64,000 nucleotides of DNA from Bradyrhizobium ivorense (GCF_900696085.1 NZ_CAADFC020000004.1:1309501-1373500), one strand, 5' to 3'; counted from the stretch's first letter, positions 24,663-34,169 are shown. Translations and numbers: made by a program. Notes: generated by a model from the sequence alone, not told the origin.

Positions 24663-26423
24663 TCAAACCTCGCCGATCACCTCGCGGCGGCGCTGCTCCG
24701 ATTCCTCCGCATAGCGGCGCATCGCATGCGCCTCGGTGAGCACGCCGATCGGCCGGCGGTCGCCGTCGCCCTCGACCACCGCGAGCGATTCGGCCTCGGC
24801 CGCGTCGAACACCGCGATCGCCTCCTGGACGTTCATGGCGGGATGCAGCACCACGTCGGCGTGGCGCAGGATGGCCGCAAGCCCCTTGTCGGCCTCGATG
24901 TCGGGTGCATGCGCTTCGGCGACCACGGCGAGCCCGGCATAATGGCCCTCGCCGTCGACCGCGACCACCTGGGTCTTCGAGCCCGGCGGGAATTTCTCGC
25001 GGAAGGTCTCGAGCGGCATCGCGGCGTCCACCGTCGTCATGTCCTGCCGCATCATTCGCCCGACGGTGAGATCGCGGATCCAGCCGATATCGGCGGCGCT
25101 GCGGATGCTCTCGCCGCGCAGATGCAGCCGCCAGGTCGCGAACGAGTAGCCGAACAATTCGCGCGTCATCGTGGTCGAGATGATCACCGAGACCAGCACC
25201 GCGGTGGTGAGCCAGAGATTGCCGGTCGATTCCAGCGCGATGAACGACATCGTCAGCGGGCCGCCGATCACCGAGGCCGACAGCGCGCTCATCCCGATCA
25301 CCGCATAGGCGTTGGGATCGAGGTTCAGCCCCGGCCAGACGCTATCGACCCCGGCCGCGAACAGCCGGCCGCCGAGCACGCCCATGAACAGCGTCGCGAA
25401 GAACAGCCCACCGCGAAAGCCGCTGCCGAGCGAGATGATCGATGCAATGGCCTTCAGCGCGAACACGCTGGCAATGAAGCTGAGCGGCATCGCCACGATG
25501 CCGGCGAAGCGCAGCGCGCCGTGGCCGGACGACATCACCTGCGGCGTGAGCAGCGCCAGCGCGCCGACCGCGAGCCCGCCGAGCGCCGGGCGCAGCGGCG
25601 GCCAGAGCCGGGTCTTGGCGAGCAGCGTCTCGCACAGCGTCACCCCGCGCATGATGGCAATACCGGTCAGCGCCGCGATCACGCCGAGCAGCGCTGCGAT
25701 CGCAAGATCCCGCCCCAGCACGTCACCGACCGCGCCGACGCCGACCCCGAGCGGCAGCGGCTCGAACGCATGCGCGACGAAATAGCCTGACACCGCGGCG
25801 ACCCCGACCGGGGTCAGGCTCGCCGGCGTATAGCCGCCGATCACAAGTTCGAAAGCATAGAACGCGCCCGCCAGCGGCGCGCTGAAGGCGCCGGCGATCG
25901 CCGCCGCCGCGCCGCAGCCGACCATGATTCGCTGGTCGTTGCGGCGCAAATGAAAGCCGCGACCGAGCGACGCAGCGAGCCCACTGGACAGCTGGGTATA
26001 GCCAGCCTCGAGCCCGACCGAGCCGCCGATGCCGCTCGACCAGACCGTCTGCAGCGCCACGATCACGCTGCCGCGGAACGACATCCGCCCGCCATAGAGC
26101 GCATTGGCCTCGATCGGGTCGATCTCGCGCGCCGGGCGGACCCGAATCAGCAGCAGGAATGCAATCCCGAGCAGCAGGCCGCCGACCAAGGGAACCAGCA
26201 GGGCGCGCAGCGGATCGATGCTCGGCTGGCTCGACAGCCGGTCGCCCAATGGCAGATTGAACAGCACCGCATGCAGCACGGAGACCAGCCCGCTCATGGC
26301 CGCGACCACGAGGCCCCCGATGGCGCCGATCAGCACCGCCAGCACCACCAGGCTGGTTTCATGCGCGCGCACGAATGCGCGCAGCCGGCGCGGCGCCTCG
26401 AGATAGCTTGAGGTCGTGGTCAT
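24663..26423 (-). CDS. ClC-family chloride channel/antiporter with CBS domains
   Basis: A 586-residue integral membrane protein of the ClC family with about ten helices up to residue 430, then two cytoplasmic CBS domains (about 445-500 and 510-575) that may sense nucleotides. The gating glutamate is Glu139 in GGSVGLEAGYTQ, corresponding to the usual GREGP. The usual GSGIP anion-ligand motif is replaced by DPIEAN at 102-107, and GGxFxP appears as GGLFFAT near 335. It therefore belongs to a divergent subgroup whose ion selectivity cannot be assumed. Confidence 0.9.
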   Translation of the reverse strand: MTTTSSYLEAPRRLRAFVRAHETSLVVLAVLIGAIGGLVVAAMSGLVSVLHAVLFNLPLGDRLSSQPSIDPLRALLVPLVGGLLLGIAFLLLIRVRPAREIDPIEANALYGGRMSFRGSVIVALQTVWSSGIGGSVGLEAGYTQLSSGLAASLGRGFHLRRNDQRIMVGCGAAAAIAGAFSAPLAGAFYAFELVIGGYTPASLTPVGVAAVSGYFVAHAFEPLPLGVGVGAVGDVLGRDLAIAALLGVIAALTGIAIMRGVTLCETLLAKTRLWPPLRPALGGLAVGALALLTPQVMSSGHGALRFAGIVAMPLSFIASVFALKAIASIISLGSGFRGGLFFATLFMGVLGGRLFAAGVDSVWPGLNLDPNAYAVIGMSALSASVIGGPLTMSFIALESTGNLWLTTAVLVSVIISTTMTRELFGYSFATWRLHLRGESIRSAADIGWIRDLTVGRMMRQDMTTVDAAMPLETFREKFPPGSKTQVVAVDGEGHYAGLAVVAEAHAPDIEADKGLAAILRHADVVLHPAMNVQEAIAVFDAAEAESLAVVEGDGDRRPIGVLTEAHAMRRYAEESEQRRREVIGEV

Positions 26424-26616
26424 CGGATAGGTCCGTCAGCGGCCGACAGGGGCCTTGCGGCTCCCTTTACGGACCTCAGGGACGGGTGGCAATCGGGGCG
26501 GGAACATGGCAAGCGCACGGCAGATAAGCCGCTCTATGCTCTTCACAATCCCGTCACGCTGCCTGTAGTATGTGAGTGCATGCTGCTTCGCAGCTAATGG
26601 GAGTCAGGAGCGTTAT

Positions 26617-27174
26617 TTGAACGCACATGTCTCGCAAGGCGGTTGGCCGGTGCTGGTGCTGAATGCGGACTTCCGGCCGCTGAGTTATTACCCGCTGTCG
26701 CTCTGGTCCTGGCAGGACGCGATCAAGGCGGTGTTCCTCGATCGTGTCAACATTGTCGAGTACTACGACAGAGCGGTACGAAGTCCGTCGTTCGAAATCC
26801 AGCTGCCGAGCGTCGTATCCTTAAAATCCTTCGTCAAGCCGACCACCCACCCCGCCTTCACCCGCTTCAACGTCTTCCTCCGCGACCGCTTCTCCTGCCA
26901 GTACTGCCTCTCCGCGGACGACCTGACCTTTGATCACATCATTCCGCGCAGCAAGGGTGGCCAGACCACCTGGGAGAACGTCGTCGCCGCCTGCTCGCCC
27001 TGCAATCTGCGCAAGGGCAACCTGACGCCGCAGCAGGCCAAGATGTTTCCGAAGCAGACGCCCTACGCGCCGACCGTGCACCAGCTGCACCGCAACGGCC
27101 GCCTGTTTCCGCCGAACTATCTGCACGAGAGCTGGCTCGACTATCTCTACTGGGATACTGAGCTGGATCCGTAG
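26617..27174 (+). CDS. HNH endonuclease family protein
   Basis: A 185-residue protein with a C-terminal HNH nuclease domain: zinc cysteines Cys94, Cys97, Cys126 and Cys129 (CQYC and CSPC), catalytic Asp106-His107 in FDHIIPRSKGG, Asn121 and Asn130. The N-terminal 80 residues (VLVLNADFRPLSYYPLSLWS) are the conserved partner region of this alphaproteobacterial group. I chose TTG at 26617 because GGAGTCAGGAG lies seven bases upstream; the track's ATG start further upstream has no ribosome-binding site. It is a stand-alone gene; its cellular role is not established. Confidence 0.9.
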   Translation: MNAHVSQGGWPVLVLNADFRPLSYYPLSLWSWQDAIKAVFLDRVNIVEYYDRAVRSPSFEIQLPSVVSLKSFVKPTTHPAFTRFNVFLRDRFSCQYCLSADDLTFDHIIPRSKGGQTTWENVVAACSPCNLRKGNLTPQQAKMFPKQTPYAPTVHQLHRNGRLFPPNYLHESWLDYLYWDTELDP

Positions 27175-27204
27175 GGCAGGATAATGCACCGCCTGCGCGT
27201 CGTC

Positions 27205-28710
27205 CTAGGCCGCGCGTGCTGAGCCGGCGGATATACGTTCTCTCCGCATTGGCCGTTTGTGCCGCCGCCGCAATCGGCGCCAGCCGATCACGACGCCGCT
27301 GATCGAGACGATGGTGCCGACCGCCGACAGCAGCCAGACCACGACGTCACGCAGCGGCCAGACCTGCAGCAGCAGCGGAAAATCCAGGCTGTGCAACGCG
27401 TTGAACAGCCAGCGGTAGGAGCGGCGGCTGTCGTCGCTGCGATCGAGGATCTCGGCCGTGACAGGCGAAATGTAGAGCCAGGTGTGGACGGGATCGTCGA
27501 AGCCGATCCGCAGCACGGGAAGCTCGCGGCTCTGATGCAGCGCGTACCAGTAGGCATCAGGCGCATCGAGTTGCCGCACGAAGCTGATCGCTGCGCCCGG
27601 CATCGCGCGGCGGGCGGCTGCGACGATCTGGTCCTGCGACAGCGCGGCCGGCGCGCCTGTTGCCGCATCGGCGAGAGTCTGACGGCCGTCGCGCGCGCTG
27701 AGCACCATCATCGGATGCCCGCCAAGCCAGACGAAGCGCGCCTCACTCGCCGGCATCGACGGCGCTGACTGAACGCGCGATACGATATCGGGCGCATCGT
27801 GGCCGCTGTAGCCGACCGCGATCTCGCGCGTGACGCCACGGCTGGAGAATGCGCCGCCGGGGTTGAGCGAGAGCCAGCCGGAAAACATCCAGGTGAGCAC
27901 GAAGATGCCGCCGATCAGGCCGGCGATGTGATGCCAGGCCATCCAGCCGCGATAAAGCGAGATCGTGCCGCGCGCGTAGCGGCGGGTCAGCCGCAGCCGG
28001 AGAATGCCGATCCAGAAGCCGGTGACGGCGACGACGAGGCAGATGCCCGAGATCCACAGCACCACGTCGCGCCACAGCGGGCCGTCCTTGCGCAGCACGG
28101 TCGGATAGATCCAGTGCGGGATCGAGCCGAGCCAGTTCCAGACCCGCTCCTGCCGCGTGGTGTCGAGCGCGATCTCGCCGCTACGCGCGGACACATAGAG
28201 CTCGATGCCGTCGGCGTCGCCGAGGCCGATCAGATAGAGCGGCCGCAACGGATCGAAGCGCGCCGTGACCGACCATTGGTCGCGCGTCACCGTGTCGAGC
28301 AGTTGCGGCTGCACCGCTTGCGGGTGATGCCGGGCAATCGCCAGCGCCTGCTCCGGCGTGATGCGGTCGATCACGCTGCCGTCGACCGCCGAGATGGTGA
28401 CGGCGCCGCCGTTCCATCCGGTCACGCGATAGACCGGAACGTCGTGCATCATCGAGAGCCGCAGGTCGCGCGGATAACGCTCCATGCCTGCGATCGCCAT
28501 GGCGCGGTCGGGCGCGATCTGGACCTTGCTCCAGAGGATGGCAGGGAGCGCCGCAAGGCGCTCGCTGTCGGTGAGGCGAGGAAACGCCACATAAATCATG
28601 ACGAGACCGGAGATGAACCACATCGCGAACAGCAGGCATGTCGCGATGCCGATCCAGCGATGGATGACGTAGAGCCATCGCCGTCCCCGCCGGATCAGTG
28701 CGCTGCGCAT
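27205..28710 (-). CDS. PepSY-associated transmembrane protein
   Basis: A 501-residue inner-membrane protein of the PepSY_TM family, which includes FsrB/FoxB-like siderophore reductases. The first helix has HRWIGIATCLLFAMWFISGL near residues 16-36, a periplasmic PepSY-containing stretch follows, then a helix pair around 205-300 (HHIAGLIGGIFVLTWMFSGW) and a C-terminal helix near 455-475. Histidines inside the helices could bind haem. ATG at 28710 follows the TonB-dependent receptor stop by two bases, so the two genes are one operon behind the cobalamin riboswitch. Confidence 0.85.
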   Translation of the reverse strand: MRSALIRRGRRWLYVIHRWIGIATCLLFAMWFISGLVMIYVAFPRLTDSERLAALPAILWSKVQIAPDRAMAIAGMERYPRDLRLSMMHDVPVYRVTGWNGGAVTISAVDGSVIDRITPEQALAIARHHPQAVQPQLLDTVTRDQWSVTARFDPLRPLYLIGLGDADGIELYVSARSGEIALDTTRQERVWNWLGSIPHWIYPTVLRKDGPLWRDVVLWISGICLVVAVTGFWIGILRLRLTRRYARGTISLYRGWMAWHHIAGLIGGIFVLTWMFSGWLSLNPGGAFSSRGVTREIAVGYSGHDAPDIVSRVQSAPSMPASEARFVWLGGHPMMVLSARDGRQTLADAATGAPAALSQDQIVAAARRAMPGAAISFVRQLDAPDAYWYALHQSRELPVLRIGFDDPVHTWLYISPVTAEILDRSDDSRRSYRWLFNALHSLDFPLLLQVWPLRDVVVWLLSAVGTIVSISGVVIGWRRLRRRHKRPMRRERISAGSARAA

Positions 28711-28712
28711 GG

Positions 28713-30998
28713 TCAGAACTTCACGTTGAGGGAGAGTTCGGCGGTGCGCGGCATGCCGAGCAGCCACTGGCCGGCGCCGTTCGAGGTCACCGCATAAACC
28801 TGGTCGAGCAGATTGTAGACCCGGAACGCCACCGTGGTGCGGTCATCCGGCTTCCACCTGATGCCGCCATTGACGACGTTGTAACCGGGCCGCAGCTGGG
28901 TGTTGGCGAGGTCGGAGTACATCGCGCCGACCATCTGCACGCTGCCATAGACCGACCAGTTCGGTGCAAAATCCCAGGTCAGCCAGATGTTGGCGACCTG
29001 CTGCGGCACGTTGACCGGGACGTTGCCGTTGAAGCTGACGATCTTGCCGCCGACCAGCTGGCTGTTGTTGTCGTATTTGGCGCGCAACACCGCCAGATTG
29101 GCGTCGATGCGCCAGCCGTAGTCCAGCGCCAGCCCGATCGTTCCCTCGACACCGCGAGAGGACTGCTGGCCGACCTGCAACGCGAGGCCGTTGGGATTGG
29201 CGGGATCGGGAATCGTCAGCCCTGTCTTGACGATCTCGTAGGCCGCCAGCGTCCACTCGCCGCGGCCGCCCCAGAACGACTGCTTGACGCCGACCTCGGT
29301 CTGCTTGCCGGTGGCGAGCTGGAAGGTCTTTTGCGTGGTCGACAGCGAAATCAGATTGCCGACCGGATCGACGCCGACCGCATACTGGCCGTAGAGCGCG
29401 AGGTTCTTGATCGGCTCGTAGACGAGGCCGGTGCGCCAGCTGGTGCCCGACAGCGTGGTTTCAAAACTGTTCGCCGGCGTCTTGTAGTCGGTGCGATCGA
29501 TCTCGGGGCGGTCGTACCTGACGCCGGTCACCAGCGACAATTGATCCGTCAGCTTCAGCCGGTCTTCGGCAAACAGCGCGCATTGATTGACCATCGAATT
29601 GAAGCCCGGCGTGGTCGCTGTCGTCGTTGCGAAGAACGATCCGGGATCGAACACGTATGGGTTCACCGACGATGCGCCCCCAAACGGGGAGTTGTTGGTG
29701 TGGAAGAACTCGATGTGATTGACGTCGAATCCGGCAACGAACTGGTTGGCAAGGCCGAGGACGTGACCGCTGAAGGTTGCGTCCATCCGGTTGCCGGACT
29801 GCTTCTGATCGTGGAAGATCTCGATGTAGCTGGAGCGATCGATCAACTGGGTCTTCGGATTGAAGGTGTAGTTCTCGATGTCGCGCCAGTGCCGCTGGCT
29901 GTTGAGATAATACAGCGTGTTGTTGATCCTGATGCCGTCGGCGACGTCCCACTCGGTCTTGAACCGGGTCCAGCTGTCCTGGTAGCGGATGGTGCTGTCT
30001 GATGCGTTGTAGTTCTTGAAGCGCAGCGCATCGAGGATGGTGCCACCGACCAGCGGCGTGCCGAAATAGCGCGACGGGCTGCGGTCGCCATAGTCCTCCG
30101 ACAGCGTGAAGGCGAGGTTTTCGGTGGCCTGCACCCGCACCGCGGCGGACACCACCGCGTTCGAGCTCTTGTCGCGATCGACATAACCGTCGGACATGTT
30201 GCCGGTGGCGTTGATGCGGTAGGACACATTGGGATTGATCGGGCCGGTGCTGTCGACCGAGAGCCGCTTCGTCATGTTACTATCGAGCGACACCGCGGCT
30301 TCGTTGTACGGCGTGGTGAGCGGCTGCTTCGGGATCACGTTGATGACGCCGCCGATCGCGCCCTCGCCGTACAGCACCGAGGCCGGGCCGCGCAGCACCT
30401 CGATGCGCTCGGTCGACCAGGTGTCGTAGGGAAACGTCAGCGTGCCTGAGCCGATATAGAATCGGGTGCCGTCATACAGCGTCATCACCGAATTGCTGCC
30501 GGCGAAGCCGCGGGTGCTGAACGACAGCCCGCCATTGCCGGGCGCCGGCGTTGCGGTGAAGCCGGCCGCATTCTGGGTGACGGCGTCGGTGACGTTATGC
30601 TGGCCGCGCTCCTCGATGGTTTGCGACCGGATGATCTCGACGCTGGCCGGCGTCTGCAGCGGCGTCAGATTGAGGCGGCTGCCGGTGCCGCCCGGCGTGT
30701 TGGCGTTGAGGGTCGGAGATGGCGAGCCCGATCCGGACGACGCGGCAGCTTGCGACGAGCCAGTGGCGGCCGCGGCGGGCGCGGCCGGTCTCGGGCGTGG
30801 CCGCGCAGCGCTGCCGGCGGCAGCGCCGTTGCCCTCGGCACGCTTCGGCTTGGCGGCGGGCGGCGAGACCTCGACCGGATCAAGCGCGGTGGTTGGTCGG
30901 GTGATCTGCGCGAGCGCTTCGGCCGGCAGCAACAGTGATGACAGGGAGCAAATGAAGCCGAGGCTCGACCTGAGCGCGACGGAGGCGGGGGACGACAT
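28713..30998 (-). CDS. TonB-dependent receptor (siderophore-receptor-like)
   Basis: A 761-residue outer-membrane receptor. The signal peptide ends near AEALAQ (residue 31). A likely TonB box LDPVEVS is near 39-45, followed by a long Ala/Pro/Ser-rich spacer to about 110. The plug includes RSQTIEERGQHNVTDAVTQN and RIEVLRGPASVLYGEGAIGG. The barrel ends with the terminal aromatic residue in LSLNVKF. The sequence resembles ferric-siderophore receptors, yet a cobalamin riboswitch lies 120 bases upstream, so its ligand may be cobalamin or another corrinoid. A PepSY membrane protein follows directly. Confidence 0.9.
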   Translation of the reverse strand: MSSPASVALRSSLGFICSLSSLLLPAEALAQITRPTTALDPVEVSPPAAKPKRAEGNGAAAGSAARPRPRPAAPAAAATGSSQAAASSGSGSPSPTLNANTPGGTGSRLNLTPLQTPASVEIIRSQTIEERGQHNVTDAVTQNAAGFTATPAPGNGGLSFSTRGFAGSNSVMTLYDGTRFYIGSGTLTFPYDTWSTERIEVLRGPASVLYGEGAIGGVINVIPKQPLTTPYNEAAVSLDSNMTKRLSVDSTGPINPNVSYRINATGNMSDGYVDRDKSSNAVVSAAVRVQATENLAFTLSEDYGDRSPSRYFGTPLVGGTILDALRFKNYNASDSTIRYQDSWTRFKTEWDVADGIRINNTLYYLNSQRHWRDIENYTFNPKTQLIDRSSYIEIFHDQKQSGNRMDATFSGHVLGLANQFVAGFDVNHIEFFHTNNSPFGGASSVNPYVFDPGSFFATTTATTPGFNSMVNQCALFAEDRLKLTDQLSLVTGVRYDRPEIDRTDYKTPANSFETTLSGTSWRTGLVYEPIKNLALYGQYAVGVDPVGNLISLSTTQKTFQLATGKQTEVGVKQSFWGGRGEWTLAAYEIVKTGLTIPDPANPNGLALQVGQQSSRGVEGTIGLALDYGWRIDANLAVLRAKYDNNSQLVGGKIVSFNGNVPVNVPQQVANIWLTWDFAPNWSVYGSVQMVGAMYSDLANTQLRPGYNVVNGGIRWKPDDRTTVAFRVYNLLDQVYAVTSNGAGQWLLGMPRTAELSLNVKF

Positions 30999-31117
30999 GA
31001 ACGGACTCGCGGGTAACGTGGCACGTCACCGCGAACGCGGACACCGCATCGCCCGAGAGCCATGCGCCGATCCCCACCAGGACGCCCCGCCCGATGTGCT
31101 CGCGTGTGACCACGACT

Positions 31118-31263
31118 GACGGCAGGTCTCCTGGCTCGCGGGTCGTCGCCTGTCGCCGCCTTCCCGGGCCTGACGGTCCAGTGGCAAATTGACGAGAGGC
31201 TCGCCGCCTACAGTTGCGGGGACAGCCGCGGCATTGGGACGTCACCCGCACCGCATTCCCTTT
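31118..31263 (-). promoter_or_regulatory. Cobalamin riboswitch
   Basis: On the minus strand the RNA contains, in order, a GGGAATGCGGTGCGGG entry stem, a GCTGTCCCCGCAACTGTA-type core, GCCACTG, CCCGGGAAGGCGG, and the B12 box GCCAGGAGACCTGCC at 31135-31121. These are the hallmark elements of the cobalamin riboswitch. It precedes the TonB-dependent receptor gene by about 120 bases and would shut it off when adenosylcobalamin is plentiful. Confidence 0.9.
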
Positions 31264-31412
31264 TGATCCCCCGAAGGAGAACCGTCAGGCGGAACGATAG
31301 GTGCCGGCTCCGGAGGTGTCAATTCGACGTGACTGTCGCATGCATCGTTTGCGAGATGGTGCGGCGGAAGCGACACAGCGCTAGCGGTATGCAGCGCGGA
31401 GGTCGGTTGCCC

Positions 31413-31548
31413 CGTCATCCCCGCGCAAAGGCTTCGCCTTTGTCGCTGGAGGTGCGAGCTCTTGCGAGCCTCGAAGGATGAATCGGCCACCAGTCGGGCC
31501 GTCGACCCTTCGAGGCTCGCCGAAGAGGCTCGCACCTCAGGGTGACGG
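31413..31548. repeat. Intergenic repeat (CTTCGAGGCTCGC type), first of two adjacent copies
   Basis: Begins CGTCATCCCCGCGCAAAGG and ends CACCTCAGGGTGACGG, with the hairpin AAAGGCTTCGCCTTT. It lies 30 bases from the next copy, which is in the opposite sense. Confidence 0.75.
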
Positions 31549-31578
31549 ATAACTCACGCAGCGCTGAGACTGTTGCCC

Positions 31579-31714
31579 CGTCATCCTGAGGAGCGGCCAC
31601 TTGCCCGCGTCTCGAAGGATGCACGGCCCGGCCGGTGGCCGTCGACCCTTCGAGACGCGCGCAAGAGCGCGCTCCTCCAGCGACAAAGGCGAAGCCTTTG
31701 CGCGGGGGTGACGG
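31579..31714. repeat. Intergenic repeat (CTTCGAGGCTCGC type), second, inverted copy
   Basis: Begins CGTCATCCTGAGGAGCGG and ends with GGCGAAGCCTTTGCGCGGGGGTGACGG, so the AAAGGC hairpin is at the opposite end from the preceding copy. Together the pair fills most of the gap between the riboswitch and the CobW gene. Confidence 0.75.
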
Positions 31715-31731
31715 AAAACTTATGCTTCATG

Positions 31732-32676
31732 TCATCCCGCTTCAACGCATCCTTGCATCACCGCATCGATCTCGGCGCGCGACAGCGCGCCCATCTCGGC
31801 GATGAAGACGATGCGTGTTCGCGGCACGCCGGGCGTGGGCGCGCCGCCGGCCGCCAAGGTCGCGCGTCCGCCGGCGAGTTGAAACACGGTCAGCCGCCCG
31901 GGCTGCTCGACCGTCTCGAACAGGCCTTTTGCCCGCGCGAGCTTTGGCGCCAGTTTGCCGATCGCCTGCTGCAGCCGCGGCAGCACAATGCGCCGGTCCG
32001 ACGTCCAGCTCAGCGTCTCGAACCGATCAGTCGCCGGGCGGCGTGGCGTAACGTCGCGCGGCTCCGGCATGCGATCCGGGTCGATCGGAAACAGCAGCGC
32101 GGCGGGCACCTCGCCGTGATTGGCGTCGACCACCACCGCCGCCGGACGCTGCGTGCGGATCGCCTCACGCATCGCCGCGCGCGCGCCAGCATCCGCGAGG
32201 TCCACCTTGCTCAACGCCACCACATCGGCCGCGCGGAGCTGCGAGCGCAGCAGCGCGTCGTTCAGTGCGGCCGGAGGCTGGGTCGCGTCGACCACGCACA
32301 GCACCGTCTCCAGCGGCGCCTCCTTCCAGATCACCGGGTCCATCAGATTGCGCACGATGTCGGAGGGATCGGCGATGCCGCTGGTCTCGATCACGATGAA
32401 CTCGGGGCGCGGGTCGCGCCGCAGCAGCGTGGCGAGGGTGCGGATCAGATCGCCTTCCAGCGTGCAGCAGATGCAACCGTTGCTCAGGCTGACGACGCCA
32501 TCACTGCTACCTGCGATCAGCTCGGCATCGATGTTGATGGCGCCGAAATCGTTGACCACGGCGGCGATGCGCCGGCCTTCGGCGTGCGCCAGGAGATGAT
32601 TGACGACCGTGGTCTTGCCCGCCCCGAGAAAGCCCGCGACCAGCAGGATCGGGACCGGCAGAATTTGGGCTTGCAC
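31732..32676 (-). CDS. CobW/G3E-family GTPase metallochaperone-like protein
   Basis: A 314-residue G3E GTPase. Walker A is GFLGAGKT at residues 15-22, the metal-binding Cys-x-Cys-Cys is Cys68-Ile-Cys70-Cys71 in SNGCICC, Walker B is ETSGIADPS and the specificity motif is SKVDLAD. The family inserts or delivers zinc, cobalt or other metals. The usual histidine-rich loop is absent. A GTG at 32676 begins two bases after the stop of the upstream amidohydrolase gene, implying coupling. Proximity to the cobalamin riboswitch is suggestive, but no riboswitch precedes this gene. Confidence 0.87.
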   Translation of the reverse strand: MQAQILPVPILLVAGFLGAGKTTVVNHLLAHAEGRRIAAVVNDFGAINIDAELIAGSSDGVVSLSNGCICCTLEGDLIRTLATLLRRDPRPEFIVIETSGIADPSDIVRNLMDPVIWKEAPLETVLCVVDATQPPAALNDALLRSQLRAADVVALSKVDLADAGARAAMREAIRTQRPAAVVVDANHGEVPAALLFPIDPDRMPEPRDVTPRRPATDRFETLSWTSDRRIVLPRLQQAIGKLAPKLARAKGLFETVEQPGRLTVFQLAGGRATLAAGGAPTPGVPRTRIVFIAEMGALSRAEIDAVMQGCVEAG

Positions 32677-32678
32677 GA

Positions 32679-34169
32679 TCAGCCCGCAACGACGGGACGG
32701 CGCACCGGCCGGCCCGGCCGCGCCGCCACGTCCAGAATGCCGTCCGTGATCAGCGGCTGGCCGCTGACCACGAGATGGCGCACGCCCTCCGCCGGACGGT
32801 TCATCGCCGAAAAGGTGGCGCGGTCGCTCAAGGTCTCGTAGTCGAACACCACGACGTCGGCATCGGCGCCGGCCTGCAGCCGGCCCTTCGCGCGCATCGC
32901 CGGCGTGCTCGCCGAGAGAATTTCGGCCGGGATCAGCGCGCATTTGCGGATGCCCTCGAGCAGCGAGACTTTTCTGCGCTCGCGCACCCATTCGCGGATG
33001 AAGCGGGTGAAGCAGCCCGCCGAGCGCGGATGCGACGTGGCATCGTCAGGCAGCGGCCAGGCATCGCCGCTGTACGGCTTGCCGTTCGACAGCGTCCACG
33101 GCATCGCGTCGGAGGCGATGGCGCCGCCGGGATACAGCACCGCCATGTCGAGCAGGTCGCGGTGATGCGCGTTGTTCTCGATATCGAGCACGTGCCACAG
33201 CACCAGCGCGGATGGATCTTCGGCCTGCGCCGCCAGCAGCTCCTCACGGCTGCCGAAGCGGTGTCCGTCGGTGACGCGCTGCACCGACTCGTAGCCGAGG
33301 CCGTTGCGCTCCTCGAATTTTGGATCGCTGAAGAAGGTCGCCGCCAGCACGGTCGAGCCGGTGCCGTAGGGATAGGCCTCCACCGTGATCGGCAGGCCCT
33401 GCGCCTGCGCCTTGGCGATCAGCCCCACACAGCGCTCGATATCGGTCTTGCTCGACGAATTGAAATGGCAGATGTGCATATGCGCGCCGGTGGCGCCGGC
33501 ATAACCGATCAGGCGGATATAGGCTTCGGCCGCGCTCTCGGGATCGATCCGCGACATGTAGGCGACATGGGTGAAGGTCGGCACCGCATGATTGGCCGCG
33601 AGCTGGCACACCGCGGTCAGCTCCTGCACCCCGGCACCCGGGGCATAGGCGTTGAGAATGCCGATGCCGATGCCACCCTCGTTCAGCCCGACGGCGAGGC
33701 GCTCGAGGATGCCGCCGACTTCGGCCTCGGTCGCGACATTGTCGATCCAGCGCCGGTCGCGCATCGCGGCGCCGAACGATTCCAGCGAACTTTCCGCATT
33801 CGAGCCGGTCATGGCGCCGATCCGCGCGAACGCCCAGTTGGCGGCGGCGCCGTAATTCAGCACCCGCCCCTTCTCGGCCTGGCGCTTGTACCAGGATGAC
33901 ACCGGCAGCACGCCGGCCTCGAGATCGAGCGTCGTGGTGACGCCGTCGAACGCCTGCATGCGGTCGGCCGGAATGGTCTGGCCGTGGGCGTGGAGGTCGA
34001 TGAAGCCGGGCGCCACCACGAGCCCGGTGGCGTCGATCTGCCGCTCGGCGCTGCCGAGCCCGGTACCGACCGCAGCGATCTTGCCGTCCACGACGGCGAC
34101 GTCGCCGACGGCATCCATCCCGCTGGCCGGATCCACCACCCGGCCGCCGCTGATCACCAAGCCACCCAT
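32679..34169 (-). CDS. D-aminoacylase/N-acyl-D-amino-acid deacylase-like amidohydrolase
   Basis: A 496-residue amidohydrolase that resembles D-aminoacylases, which hydrolyse N-acyl-D-amino acids. The metal-site start FIDLHAHGQ near 65-73, the central His in CHFNSSSKTDIER, and the late Asp in IASDAMPW (near 375) are present. The N-terminal ISGGRVVDPASGM and C-terminal GRLQAGADADVVVFDYET form the composite beta-sandwich. The ATG at 34169, preceded by GGAGTGGTG, begins the domain; a longer frame is rejected. It is upstream of and coupled to the CobW gene, which could supply its metal (inference). Confidence 0.88.
   Translation of the reverse strand: MGGLVISGGRVVDPASGMDAVGDVAVVDGKIAAVGTGLGSAERQIDATGLVVAPGFIDLHAHGQTIPADRMQAFDGVTTTLDLEAGVLPVSSWYKRQAEKGRVLNYGAAANWAFARIGAMTGSNAESSLESFGAAMRDRRWIDNVATEAEVGGILERLAVGLNEGGIGIGILNAYAPGAGVQELTAVCQLAANHAVPTFTHVAYMSRIDPESAAEAYIRLIGYAGATGAHMHICHFNSSSKTDIERCVGLIAKAQAQGLPITVEAYPYGTGSTVLAATFFSDPKFEERNGLGYESVQRVTDGHRFGSREELLAAQAEDPSALVLWHVLDIENNAHHRDLLDMAVLYPGGAIASDAMPWTLSNGKPYSGDAWPLPDDATSHPRSAGCFTRFIREWVRERRKVSLLEGIRKCALIPAEILSASTPAMRAKGRLQAGADADVVVFDYETLSDRATFSAMNRPAEGVRHLVVSGQPLITDGILDVAARPGRPVRRPVVAG

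Noticed and set aside
31413..31714. Two repeats as an insertion sequence
   Set aside because: They have no coding capacity for a transposase and no target duplication that I can see.
32679..34169. Dihydropyrimidinase or urease-like amidohydrolase
   Set aside because: The C-terminal composite sandwich and the IASDAMPW and CHFNSSSKTD segments fit D-aminoacylases better.
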